Assembly: GCA_004835665.1 (NCBI GenBank)
Contig: RBKR01000020.1
Location: 124,001 to 188,000, forward strand
Reading direction: 5' to 3'
Length of the DNA: 64,000 bases
Source of the DNA: Phoma sp. XZ068
Lineage: Eukaryota; Ascomycota; Dothideomycetes; Pleosporales; Didymellaceae
Made by a program: the position numbers and the translations under genes. Each line of letters begins with the position of its first letter. Position 1 is the first letter of the stretch. Of the stretch, positions 43,823 through 54,013 are shown in pieces. The notes under the pieces are model-generated. The model made no database searches. It was given only the letters and a program-made list of their open reading frames with translations, and was not told where the DNA came from.

Positions 43823-45269
43823 GTTTGGTACTGCTCATTAGTATTCATCTTCCAATTCAAGACAGGCCGGACGAATAATATATGAGATGATCTCGATTAT
43901 GTCTACCGTCCTGCTACTTCAGGCATATGTTTCTAGTTACGATTAATCCTAGCCAAGGGTAAATTTCTCCACATTCAACTTGCAGCAGCTGATCAGCCTC
44001 CAAGAGCTCCGAAGGCCCAATTTTTACTAGCTTCATGGCCACACTGTTGTTGATGTAAACTAGGGCAGAATTGGTAGCTGACGACCTCCAAGCGAACAGC
44101 ATTCGGGCACTATATGAGCAAATGGCCAGCATCACGACCTTAATCCAGGTAGTCGAAGTAGGTGACGCAAAGGTTGTGGTAATCATTGGTGTGTCAGGTC
44201 GTATACAGACTCTTAGCCTTGGGGGCTTCGAAGCTGCCTTCATTATTTGCTAGCAGTGATTTCTACACGTCCCGATTGCTGAAGAGTTGTTCAGGATTGA
44301 GCGCGCACATTGTTGGAATCGAATGGTGAGTGGAGCTGAAAAAAAAACCCCCCCAGATGAAAGCAGTAGAATCAGTATCTTTGAAATCTGTGAGATATTC
44401 AGCACCAAACATGGCACACAACCTGTTACCTGCCAAAGCTTCCCATGAATGCGAAGAAGTTTGTGGAAGCTGTACAGTCTACAGCGCTCATCAACATGTT
44501 GACGGCACCAGCACTGTCGCCCCTGCGATGTCATTACTTGCTTCTTTGCTTTAAAGTCAGTATGTAGGTAGCGTTTTGTGTGGGTATGTTAGCGGATAAT
44601 CACACAGTCCAAGTCACCAGCCTGAAGCTCATGTTGAAATTGCTAGACTCTTTTATGTAGGCTAGACAAGTACCTGCTAGTCAGGCTGCGCGTGAAAGTG
44701 ATAACTGCATGATAAACTCCAAACGTGTAAATGAGATCATGAAGTCAATCCATTTCAATCAAAGTGAGAACTCCAATACAACACCTCGTAGTCCGGGACA
44801 ACACATAATACTATAAATAGAGTCGGTAGTGAGAACCAAACAGTCTTCCCCTGGAGATATTCAATCAGCTATTCATGCGATGAAAACATATATCAGCAGC
44901 TGCACCAATAAAGGAAGTTGCAAGGAACACGGCTAGCAAGCATTCAGTCCCTTAGTAGACGTTTTTCCACGCGGCGAACCTCACGTCTACAGCGAGTCAA
45001 AATCTGCCTCCTCCTTTTCCCATGCTCAACATTAATAACTCTTCGAAGCATGCGAACGGTGACACATGGCGCATGGTCCATACAGACTTCACGGTAGGTC
45101 GATCGGGTCCTAGGATGCCATTCCAGAACTGTCATGCGAGAGGTAGGATAGAAAATGAACTGATGAACATGTACAGATCATCCAGTCGCCGGGTTTTGAC
45201 GTTTGGGCGCATTTTTGGAGCCATCTCAGAACACCTGGTGGCAACGAGTCACCAGATCAATACTCGAGC
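43823..45269. other. 1.45-kb gene-poor region
   Basis: Frames of 60-110 codons occur on both strands without starts, domains or splice signals. A homopolymer pair (nine A then seven C) lies at 44339-44354. Nothing coding is supported. Confidence 0.45.
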
Positions 45270-45385
45270 ATTCGGTGTATCGTATCCGAAATGGCGGGTC
45301 ACTGTGCTCGTTTGCTGCAATCTGGACATTCGGTGTATCGTATCCGAAATGGCGGGTCACTGTGCTCGTTTGCTGCAATCTGGAC
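45270..45385. repeat. perfect 58-bp tandem duplication
   Basis: Two adjacent identical 58-nt copies, 45270-45327 and 45328-45385, beginning ATTCGGTGTATCGTATCCGA. There is no mismatch between copies, indicating a recent event. The block lies 37 nt past the stop of the minus-strand F-box/ankyrin gene, thus probably inside its 3' UTR. Confidence 0.95.
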
Positions 45386-45422
45386 ATGTACCTTTGCTGT
45401 GGGAATCGATAATGATAAGCGC

Positions 45423-46355
45423 TCAACGGCGCTTCTTTTGCAGTCCGAATGCGCCTCGAAAGCCTCTCTGGTGCTCTTGAGACCTGCGCTTTCTGTCTCT
45501 ACTCGAAGACGAGCTCTTCTTCTCGAGCAGCGCTCTAGCTCTTGGGTCTACCCTGAACAATCGACAGCGACACGACTCATCTGGGTCCAGGCCACAGTTG
45601 AACAGCATCCTGAGGATTGCAAGAGCATCATCTCGTGGATTGCCAGTCGGCAGGTCGAATCGATCGTAGGTATAGAACCCAGGGCTCGTGGTATCCAGCA
45701 ACGAGCGAACATGACTGAAACGCTCCTTTGGTACCACGCTTTTCGCGTTCGGATCCGCTTTTTGCTCCAGCAGACGCCGCACGCCGTCGACATAACGGTT
45801 GCGACAGGCAAGCTGCAAGGGCGTCTCGCCGTTACGCCCAACAGGAGCGTCGATAGTCCACAATTGGCTCATGAGGACGTCGATGATGGCGGCATTCTTA
45901 GCGGCGTACGCATACTCGAATGGACCAAAGCCAACATCTCGCAGAGCAACAACAAGCGCACCGGCTCCAACGAGGAGCTCTACCATGGCTACGTTGCGAC
46001 GCTGCACGGCATAGCATAGTGGCGTCGAGCTGCCGCTGTTGGGAACGTTGCGGCCCCAGTAGCGCCCAACACGTGGAATGTTGGCGCGTTCCAGAAAATG
46101 CGGCGAAGTTTCCAGATTCGCGCCCAGATGAATGAGCTGCTGGGCAAAGTCGGTGTGGTTGTTGGCGGCGGCCCAGAGCAGCGCTGTGCTGCCGTGGTGG
46201 GCGATATTGTTTTGGAGCAGCGGCTCCCACAGTACGTTGCTGAGGTAGCGGTTCGTGCACACCAGCCTGCTGATGTCGGTCTGATCGAGAAACGACTCGG
46301 CGAGCAGCAGCAGCAGCTCTGTGGGCAGCGCGAGCAGGCCAACTGTAGACGCCAT
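45423..46355 (-). CDS. F-box protein with ankyrin repeats
   Basis: A 310-residue single-exon protein. The start at 46355 (MASTVGLL) precedes the F-box LLALPTELLLLLAESFLDQT, ending around residue 45. Ankyrin-like units follow: HGSTALLWAAANNHTDFAQQ, SSTPLCYAVQRRNVAMVELL, a degenerate unit around the FEYAYAAKNAAIIDVL segment, and NGETPLQLACRNRYVDGVRR. The C-terminal 40 residues are Arg/Lys/Ser-rich (SSSSSRDRKRRSQ). Fungal F-box/ankyrin proteins are probable SCF substrate adaptors. Three N-terminal Asn/Thr residues upstream of the chosen ATG belong to the leader, which is a TTG/GTT repeat. The gene's 3' end touches a tandem duplication. Confidence 0.82.
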   Translation of the reverse strand: MASTVGLLALPTELLLLLAESFLDQTDISRLVCTNRYLSNVLWEPLLQNNIAHHGSTALLWAAANNHTDFAQQLIHLGANLETSPHFLERANIPRVGRYWGRNVPNSGSSTPLCYAVQRRNVAMVELLVGAGALVVALRDVGFGPFEYAYAAKNAAIIDVLMSQLWTIDAPVGRNGETPLQLACRNRYVDGVRRLLEQKADPNAKSVVPKERFSHVRSLLDTTSPGFYTYDRFDLPTGNPRDDALAILRMLFNCGLDPDESCRCRLFRVDPRARALLEKKSSSSSRDRKRRSQEHQRGFRGAFGLQKKRR

Positions 46356-47371
46356 GTTGTTGTTTGTTGTTGTCGTGATGCTGATCACGCGAGGTGGCAA
46401 GCTGCTGTCTAGATGCGCGAGGCGGGGTGGATGGCAGTCATCATTCCCTTTGAGCTCGGCATGGAATGTGGGCCACCCACCAGCCTCGGGTGAGCAATAA
46501 GCGCTCTACCTGAAAGATCAAACACCTGCCCTATTTCGTGGCCTTGCTTATCGAAACCCACTCTGACATGTGCACCCGGTGGGGTCGTGAGGCTTAAACA
46601 GCGTGTCCCGGCAGCAGCTTACCGGTTGTTCACACCCTCGTTCAGTTGGCACAACAAGTCAACACAACTTGGCGATGCTTGAAAACACCACACAACCGTG
46701 CTTGCCGTGAGTAGGACGAGGAAACAGGTTTCTCCTTAGAATGTGGAGTGAGTGTTCCGGCTCGAATTCGTCAGAGGTCCACTTTGTCTTCTCATGCAGG
46801 CATAGTCGGGTCTAGGTCCAAGTACCTGCATGCACGACTTCGGCGCGGCGGCCGGTGTTCCAGGCGGCTTCTAGAAGACCACATGGTCATTAATGTGCAC
46901 ATGCTGATGACAGTAGGGTATTCAGGGCCTAATACATGCACCATAGATTGTCGTTATGTTGACAAATAGGAGTGTATAGCTTCGTGGCCCAAAGCGGGGC
47001 TAAGACCTGCATGGTATTTGAGGCCATCGCGTGAGAATGCGTTGTTCGTCAATGGCTAGCTGAGTAACAGTGAAAGTTGCAAGTTTGCGTCCGGCTTAGT
47101 GCGTTCATATCTGTGCATGACCGGATACATTCCTGGGTTAAGACGTATCACTATTGCAGATGTACTGTAAGACTATACGGCCAGCTTGCTTCGGTTTCCA
47201 CAGCAAGAACTATTCGAGATGGGATGCTACTCTAATAATATCCCGTAGCTGAAAGTAATTTGAAGGTTAGGTACCAAGTTCAATGCTAAATAACATGCTG
47301 TTGGCCGTACGTGACGCTCAGCTCTTCCTAACACATGGGTATATCGTCGTGCTTCTCTCTGCTCCGCTCCA
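46356..47371. other. 1.0-kb intergenic region
   Basis: Upstream of the F-box/ankyrin gene and 3' of the GTPase gene. No domain-bearing frame is visible. Confidence 0.4.
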
Positions 47372-48101
47372 TCACCTCATAACTGGCGGCCTGCTCTCCT
47401 TGTTTCCCGTCATGCGCGTAACCAACCACTCGACCGCTTCCTGCACGCCGGTGCCCGTCAACGCAGAACACGGCAACACCCTACTGTCTCTCACATTCCC
47501 GCCCTTCTCTCCCTCAAACACCTTCCTTACAAACCCCTCTTTGATGCGCACCACCTCGACACAATCCTCGCGGTCCTGCTTGTTTGCCAGCACCAAGATG
47601 GGCACCCCGCTCGTCTCCTCATTGCCCAGGATACTCTCCAGCACCAGCCGACACTCGTCCAGGCGGCCGACGTCGCCCTCAGCCATGCCGGCGCCCTCGC
47701 CCAGCTCGCTCAAGGTGGCATTCCCGACGTCACTGCTGTCAATGACAAAGACAATGGCGTGACAGCTCCCATAGTAGCTCTGCCACAGCCCTCGCAGACT
47801 GTGCTGGCCGCCCACATCCCACAGCTTGAGGTAGATGGGCGGGTTCGGGGGCGGGAGGGCGAGGGTGACGGTGTTCTGGCCGACGGTGGGGACGGTTTTC
47901 AGGTTGGGGTGCGAGGGCGTGTAGGAAGCTTTGATTTGCTCGAGGAGCGTGGTTTTGCCGGCGTTGTCGAGGCCGAGGAGCAGGACCGAGTACTCTGGCG
48001 CAGCGTCAGCGGGGGCGATGGAGGGTTGGGGGAGGGGAGCGAGGTTTGGCACCTTCTTTGCTTGTCGCGTGCAGGTAGATTGATTTGAAGAGGTGGTACA
48101 T
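47372..48101 (-). CDS. Arl3/ARFRP1-type small GTPase
   Basis: Two exons, 48101-48053 (49 nt) and 47994-47372, with a 58-nt intron (GTGCCA...GCCAG, phase 1), give 223 residues. The joined N-terminus is MYHLFKSIYLHATSKEEY, the hallmark start of Arl3p/ARFRP1 proteins, which are N-terminally acetylated rather than myristoylated (no Gly2). GTPase motifs: GLDNAGKTT (residues 24-32), the switch-I PTVGQNTVTL, WDVGGQ (G3), ANKQD (G4) and CSALTG (G5). A 20-residue insertion sits before the LILGNEET-type helix. In yeast Arl3p recruits Arl1p to the trans-Golgi. The GTG donor makes the intron region itself an open frame, so the true start is upstream of the naive ORF. Confidence is high from the reconstituted N-terminus. 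Confidence 0.9.
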
Positions 48102-48346
48102 TGTGCGGTGCGTGGGTGGTGCGCGCGTGTTGCTTCACATGCGTGAAAGGTGGCCGCTCTATCGATAAGGGCTGCGACCTTGCAGTTATCGGCTATGTGC
48201 TGCCGGTCGTGTATAAGCCTCGTGCAGTCGCATACAAACTTGCAGATGCAATCGTAAGGAAACGGTAAAAACGGTAAATACTCATTACGCGACTAGGTAT
48301 CAAACGGCCGAAGCCAAACAGTAAAAACATCCACTCCCCGTCTCCA

Positions 48347-49696
48347 TCACCAGTCGTCAATCATAAAGTTGGCCTCCTCGCTTTCAATATCCATGACCTT
48401 TCTCGCCGCCTCACTCCCGCTCACGGGCAGCATCTCCAGCCCGGCCTTCTTGAATTGCTCAGGCACTTCCTCCGAATCCAATAGCCCTACCTGGAACAAG
48501 ACACTGGCCTGGTCCCAGTACACGCGCTCAGACCAGACCTTGCCGGCGCGCATGCCCACGATGCTGACTACAATGATCTCGACCTTCTGGTTGGTCGGTT
48601 TGACGTCTGGCAGGATCCACGGCATCACACACGTGTGCTTGAACTGCACGTAGAGCTCGTCGACGATGCGGTCTACACCGACTGTGCGCGAGACAAGGCG
48701 CAAGTGCAGTGACGGCGGGGCCGTCTTGAGGAAGTAGTCAGAGTAGAAGCGCTTGAGTTCGGCTCTGCCAAAGCCGCCGGTCATGGTCGGCGTGAAGTTG
48801 ACGCAGGGCGTCGGGTGGTTGACGTACGTCTCCATCAGCTTTTGGACGTTGTGGCCGCGGTATTTCTCTGTTGCTGTCAGCAGTGCAATTGCGCGAGGCA
48901 GCCAGGTCATCGTACGCTCGACGTTGTCTTCCCACGGGCGTTCCAGATCCACCTCGGCGGCGAAGCCTCTGCGCACCGCGCTCAGGCTGCGGCTCCACGC
49001 AATGGCATCGGCGACGGCGTCGTACTGCTCCAGGTCATGCTCTGCAAAGCCCGGGTCGACGCCCTCGTACGTGTAGGCCGGGTAGCCCATCTTTGCGAGC
49101 AGCCCCCCGGCGCCGATGCCCGGCGTGACGCGCTTGGTGACCGTCTTCCTCCGCGCCTGGATGCCCAGCACTTCGGGCCGGCGCACAATGCCCACCGTCT
49201 CCTCGTTGTCGCCGCTGCCCTGCGCAAGGTGCACCAGAACGCGGAAGCTCGAGGTGAAGCGGTGGCGCGGGTCGGGGATGCTCGTCGGGTAGTAGGCCAC
49301 CAGCGAGCACAGCTTGCTCGTCGCCGTCTTGGGCTCGCCATACACGTCTAGACAGACGGCGGCGGCTTCACCGAAGGCTGCACGCCCATTAGCACGAAGC
49401 TACCCTGTGTGCACGTCGCCCGCTAGAGGCGGTAGAGGCAGCCGAGAGGGGAAGTGCTGACCTACGATCGCGTACCGCTCGCCGATGCCCATGCCGTCGC
49501 CCAGGTGGTGCAGCGTCTTGACGTACTGCTTGCCGTCCTTGCCCATGGGCAGGTACTTGACAATGAAGCCCTCGTCGCGCCACGCGCGCATCGTCTCGAC
49601 GTCGAATTCCTCATCCTCGGCCGTCATGTAGAGGATGGGCGTGCTGTGGCTGAACGACAGCCAGCCGTTGCTGTCGGCGAGGAACTGCTGCGCCAT
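48347..49696 (-). CDS. dienelactone hydrolase-like / NTF2-like fusion protein
   Basis: Two exons, 49696-49462 and 49377-48347, with an 84-nt intron (GTCAGC...GTGCAG, branch TGCTAAT, phase 1), give 421 residues. The N-terminal part resembles dienelactone hydrolase-type alpha/beta hydrolases (ILYMTAEDEE, IVKYLPMGKDGKQYVKTL, the FGEAAAVCLDVYG stretch in the second exon and DPGFAEHDLEQY, with a plausible Asp/His pair). The C-terminal 140 residues look like an NTF2/SnoaL-type domain: MTGGFGRAELKRFYSDYF, FKHTCVMPWILPDVKPTNQK, VYWDQASVLFQVGLL. The same two-domain layout is known in fungal proteins annotated as carboxymethylenebutenolidase-like. The nucleophile motif is not in the normal Gly-X-Cys-X-Gly form, so catalytic activity is uncertain. 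Confidence 0.8.
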
Positions 49697-50205
49697 GGCC
49701 GGCAGGGTGGGGGGTCGTGATCACGCGAGGCCGTGTCGCGCGCAGCGTCTCGCGCAGAGTGTGGAGGGGTGTCGTCTCGCGCACCTTCAGACGGTGTCGC
49801 AGTGATCCGGTGCAGGCCGGAGGGGTTCAAGCAGATCGCTCGGCGCGGGCGCGGCTGCACTGTGGGCGTGAGAGAGCAGCCTGCATGGCGCCGTGTGGAT
49901 TCACCAGAGCTGAATCCTGCTGCAACGAGCGGACGGGTGGGTTCAGAGTGCCAATCGTCACCGTCGTGCTCCAATTGCATGACGTCGCTGCCGCGACCGA
50001 GCTCTGCACCCCACAGGCACGTGAACCAGGCCAGGCGACCCTTGCAACCACGGCACTGCGGCCAGGCGACCACTGCAACCACGTGAACATTGGCTTTCCA
50101 ACATTGTGGGGCCAACCATCTCATACCATTTCCATCACAGCATGTACACTAGAACCAGGAACAATGAACAGCCCTCAACAGATGAGAACGCCCTCACCAT
50201 GATCC
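49697..50205. other. intergenic region between tandem minus-strand genes
   Basis: GC-rich (49,700-50,080) with direct ACGGTGTCGC/CGCGTC-like motifs but no domain or start. The hemerythrin-like gene ends at 50206. No gene supported. Confidence 0.4.
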
Positions 50206-50712
50206 TCACGACCCATCCCCACCAAACCGCAACTCCCTCGGTCTGCCATCCATTCCACAGCTCGCAAACTTCTCGTCAAAGTCCCGATGCCCTTGCACGT
50301 TTTCCTCCATCAGCCCCTTCTCCCCCGTCAGCTGCTCCAAAATGGGAAAGAAGTGCTCTTCCTCGCCGTCGTGGTGTGCACACAGCCCGTTGTACGTCGC
50401 GAGACAGTACGAGACAAAGTTGGTGTGCTCCGCCACAGGAATGTGTGGCGACTGGATGTAGATGCTGTTGAGGGAGCGGATGATGCAGTTGTGCACCAGA
50501 GCCATCTCAGAGGCGGCGTGCGTGTATTGGTCGTGTGCGTCCGTTTGTGAGCTGGGTGTGCTAATCAGTGGCATGGGCCCGGATTGCCACGAGAACTTGG
50601 CCGCATGGTTTGCTGTAGCTATGCCGATGGACAATGTCGTGACCGTAGTGGGTACTTTCGACATGGCAGACATCTTGTCTGTGATGGTGGGAGAGACGAC
50701 AGCAGCGGCCAT
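50206..50712 (-). CDS. hemerythrin-like protein
   Basis: A 168-residue single-exon protein from the ATG at 50712. The C-terminal 100 residues form a hemerythrin-like four-helix domain: MALVHNCIIRSLNSIYI (first iron-ligand His), the HHDGEEEHFFPILEQL motif with the typical His-x(3)-Glu arrangement, and ENVQGHRDFDEKF. Such domains bind a diiron (or similar) centre; in fungi they are proposed oxygen or redox sensors. The last helix is short: the protein stops 25 residues after the last iron-ligand-like His, and no downstream exon with a helix could be found in 100 bp of flank. A TATAAG-like element lies about 70 bp upstream. The first 45 residues, with repeated Thr/Ser/Ala, are weakly conserved in character. 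Confidence 0.7.
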   Translation of the reverse strand: MAAAVVSPTITDKMSAMSKVPTTVTTLSIGIATANHAAKFSWQSGPMPLISTPSSQTDAHDQYTHAASEMALVHNCIIRSLNSIYIQSPHIPVAEHTNFVSYCLATYNGLCAHHDGEEEHFFPILEQLTGEKGLMEENVQGHRDFDEKFASCGMDGRPRELRFGGDGS

Positions 50713-51356
50713 GGTGATTATGGACAAGTCTTGAATGAAGACGTGACTTGAGTTCTGATGTGAGGATGCTCATGGATTCTTATAGCACAGCATGCAAATG
50801 CTTCGATGCTTCCAGCAACCAGCTGAACCATTCAGCCATGCCATTTCGGCGACGAAGACCGTGTACCAAACACTGACTCCCCTGAAATGGCATGTATAAT
50901 CGCAAGCGTGAAGTCACAATGGGTCGAAGGATTGACAGCTCTTTTCCACTTGCGACACTTGAATCATACCTGGCCAACCAGACCTCGCAATATTCCGCCG
51001 CTGAGCCTTTGTCCAATGGAAAGCCACTTTATTTTCGAGTAGCTCCCTTTCAATGCTGTCTGACGGGTCGTTAAGCGAGATGCTGGCCAGGAGTGGCAGG
51101 CACTTCCATAGCGGCATGGCGTAGGGGCTGAATCTCAGCTGCCTAGTGTCGACACAAACAATTCCACGAGTACTGTTGCATGCAAAGCATCGGCTACACC
51201 GATTGAGTCTGACTAAATTCTTAGTGACCGCAATCGCAAAGAATAGAGCATTGCATGGTCGAACTGCAAACACGAGAAGCAAAAAAGGATGGCTGTTGAT
51301 ATACTGTTGTTGATATGTTATTTGGTATTGTATAGTGTAGGCCTACAACCAACTTT
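50713..51356. other. intergenic region
   Basis: Promoter of the hemerythrin-like gene and 3' flank of the LEU2-like gene. No gene seen. Confidence 0.4.
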
Positions 51357-52758
51357 TTACTTGAGAAGTTTCTCAAGCTCAGCAGCAATCGCATCACCAA
51401 CCTGCGACGTTGTCGAGGAGCCGCCAATGTCCTTTGTTCGGATGCCATTGTCAATAGCAATCTTGGTGGCCTCGTCGATCTTTGCGGCGTACTTGGGCAG
51501 GCAGAGAGAGTACTTGAACATCATGCTCATCGACAGAATAGTAGCGATAGGGTTGACGATACCCTGGCCAGCGATGTCGGGCGCGGAACCTGTGCATGGT
51601 CAGAACATGTTATTGGTTGTTGTTGATGAGTTTCTATGAGCTTACCGTGAATGGGCTCGTAAATACCGTTCAGCTTTGTCTTGCCATCCGGAATACCTCC
51701 CAGACTGGCACTGGGCAGCAGGCCCAAGCTACCAGGGATAACACTGGCTTCGTCGGAAATGATGTCTCCAAACAAGTTGCTAGTAACAACGACCCCGTTC
51801 AGCGCCCTTGGGTTCTTGATCATAAGCATAGCGGCCGAGTCGATGAGGTGGGTGCCCGACTTCAGGTGGGGGTACTCCTCCTTCATGATGCGCTCAAATG
51901 TCTTCCTCCATAACCTCGATGTCGCCAGAACGTTGGCCTTGTCCAGACTCCAGACGGGGACCGGGGGCTCCTCGACCGACGCGAGGTTTCCGGCTAATCG
52001 TACGACGCGCTCAATCTCCTCGACGCTGTAAGGCTCGGTGTCCATGGCTTTGCCATCGCCCTCGTCCTCTTTCCTGTCACCGAAGTAGATTCCACCGGTC
52101 AATTCGCGGATAATGTTGAAGTTGACGCCGCGGACGTTGTCGGCCTTGAGCGGCGACTGCTCGACGAGCGAGTCGGAGGCGAAGAAGCAGGGTCGCAGGT
52201 TTCCAAAGGTGCCCAGTTCCTTGCGCAGTCTCAGGATGCCCTGCTCAGGGCGTACCTTGCCGGTACCCCATTTCTGTCCATGTCAGCACGTGTGCAGCCT
52301 GCGGTCGTTGTGAGTGCACATACCGGGCCACCGACAGCACCGAGAATGATTGCATCCGCCTTCTTCGCTGCGTCTAGAGTTTCGTCCGTCAGGGGGTTGT
52401 TGTGGGCGTCTATCGAGCACTGCAATGTGTTAGTAGATGCACAGGCGCGTCATCGTGTGCTACCTACACCGCCAAACAGGTGTTCTTGGAAGTTGAACGA
52501 CACATCTGTGTGCTTCTCAATGACTTTGAGGACCTGAATGGGAGTTAGCGCAGGCTTCCTTGCCAAGTCCGGTGTCACCGTACCTTGATACCCTCTGCAA
52601 TGACCTGGTTGAATTATGTGAGCGTTGTACTAGAAACAAGTGGATGGAGCTGCTACCTCAGGTCCGACACCGTCACCTAGATGCGATTAGCTGGATCCTG
52701 CCGCGGAGATTGGCATGCAACACTTACCACCAAGTACTACAATGTTAAAAGAAGGCAT
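51357..52758 (-). CDS. LEU2: 3-isopropylmalate dehydrogenase (LEU2-type)
   Basis: Seven exons: 52758-52728, 52676-52657, 52604-52584, 52533-52468, 52419-52324, 52273-51646 and 51589-51357, joined by six short introns, giving 364 residues, the usual size. The joined N-terminus reads MPSFNIVVLGGDGVGPE then VIAEGIK and KWGTGKVRPEQG. Typical residues are intact: GAVGGP before exon 6, RELTGGIYFG, VVTSNLFGDIISDEAS, SLGLLPSASLGG and YEPIHGSAPDIAGQG across the last intron. The enzyme oxidises and decarboxylates 3-isopropylmalate in leucine synthesis, needing NAD and Mg. Two micro-exons of 20 and 21 nt are required to keep the frame. Every junction preserves conserved family sequence, so the model is robust. 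Confidence 0.93.
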
Positions 52759-53486
52759 TATGGCAGGATTCGTGCGATTACTGTCAAAGTGTGAATGACT
52801 TGTGCTCCAAATGTTTTCGAGCTTTAGCTCCTCGCGGGGCTGACATCAATCCCCGCCTTCCGATACCGGAGCCCGGATCATCCATCATGGATCCATCACA
52901 TTCCTGAGCATCTCTCCACCTCGGACATGAGCATGTTTGTCTACAATACCTGTTCGTTTCGACAGCACTCCCGGTAAAACATGGTTCTTCTAACCGCCGG
53001 CCGTGTCAGTAGGAAAGAAACCTTCCCTTCACGTGGTCGATGCGTTTGCAGGGCGACTTTGGAACAATTCCTGTCGCTAACTGTATTCCCATAATGATCA
53101 AAGGCCTGAGCAGGCAATACTAAGGCGATTGGTGCCTTCATTCGTCCGAGGTCATTCGTGTGAACATACAAGACGTGTACAGCCGTGCCTTGTGCCGTAC
53201 AAGGAAGACTTTTTGCAGCACACGGGCTTTTTTGTGTAATTTCTCGAACATCGGTTCGGATTATACAAGAGAAGCTTCCTCTTATGGTTATGTGAGGTTA
53301 CGAGCACTAGAATGCAAAGCGTTTTGTGGGTAAGTACAATCACAGTGACGGCAGTTTCATGATGGTTGCACCGAATAAGTAACTGTCCGCATCTTAGAGC
53401 AGTGCAAGTACATATGAGTAGCTGGCGTTCACATTTGCGAATTATTCGCTTTCGAATATTTTGTACAATCTAGAACTCTCATCGAC
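52759..53486. other. divergent promoter region, LEU2-like / small secreted protein
   Basis: 728 bp between divergent starts. No gene is seen; open frames lack ATG starts. A CCGGTAAAA element near 52970 and a CGGTTCGG at about 53250 are present but no clear Leu3-type (CCGGNNCCGG) site was found. Confidence 0.35.
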
Positions 53487-54013
53487 ATGAAAGCTTTCAT
53501 GATTCTGTCTGTAGCCGCTGTATGCTTGGCAGAAGCAGACCCTTATTACATAATACGCACCGCAACTGTCGGACAGCCGGCCGTTCCAACAGGTCTGACC
53601 GACGAAGAGGTATGCTAGCAGACCCAGGTCATGCAAACAGAGAATGACTGCAGCAGTATAAGCAATGGAAAGAAGCGCTACCTGCCAGTCAGAGCGCGGC
53701 AGTATCTTCGTGGGTAATGGCCCACGCCAGTCAGCTTGCTGCTGCCCACGTCGCAGTCGAGCACTTTGCAAGAACGGCTACCTTCAGCATACCAGCGAGG
53801 GTCACGGAAGATTTACCGTACAATGTAGACTATACGACGCTGCCCGAGTGGTTCACGGCTCTGCCGAAGGAGATACAGAGCATCAAATTAGGAGAAGGAA
53901 ATGCGTACAAGTCCATCGCAGAGGCAAGGTCGAAGGGATTGGCCCCAAAGGCCACTGCCAAAGCTGCTTTGGGGGTCTTGGCGGGCGTCGCTGTTGCTGC
54001 AGCTGTCCTATAA
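53487..54013 (+). CDS. small secreted protein with hydrophobic C-terminus (possible GPI anchor)
   Basis: Two exons, 53487-53609 and 53654-54013, with a 44-nt intron (GTATGC...CTGCAG), give 160 residues. Signal peptide residues 1-17 (MKAFMILSVAAVCLAEA). The middle is Ala/Gln/Glu-rich and helical, without cysteines after the signal. The last 15 residues (ALGVLAGVAVAAAVL) are hydrophobic, preceded by a basic stretch, like a GPI-attachment signal or a membrane tail. The acceptor is a CAGCAG tandem, so one glutamine may be present or absent. No family is recognised; it could be a wall-anchored protein or secreted effector. Confidence 0.65.
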
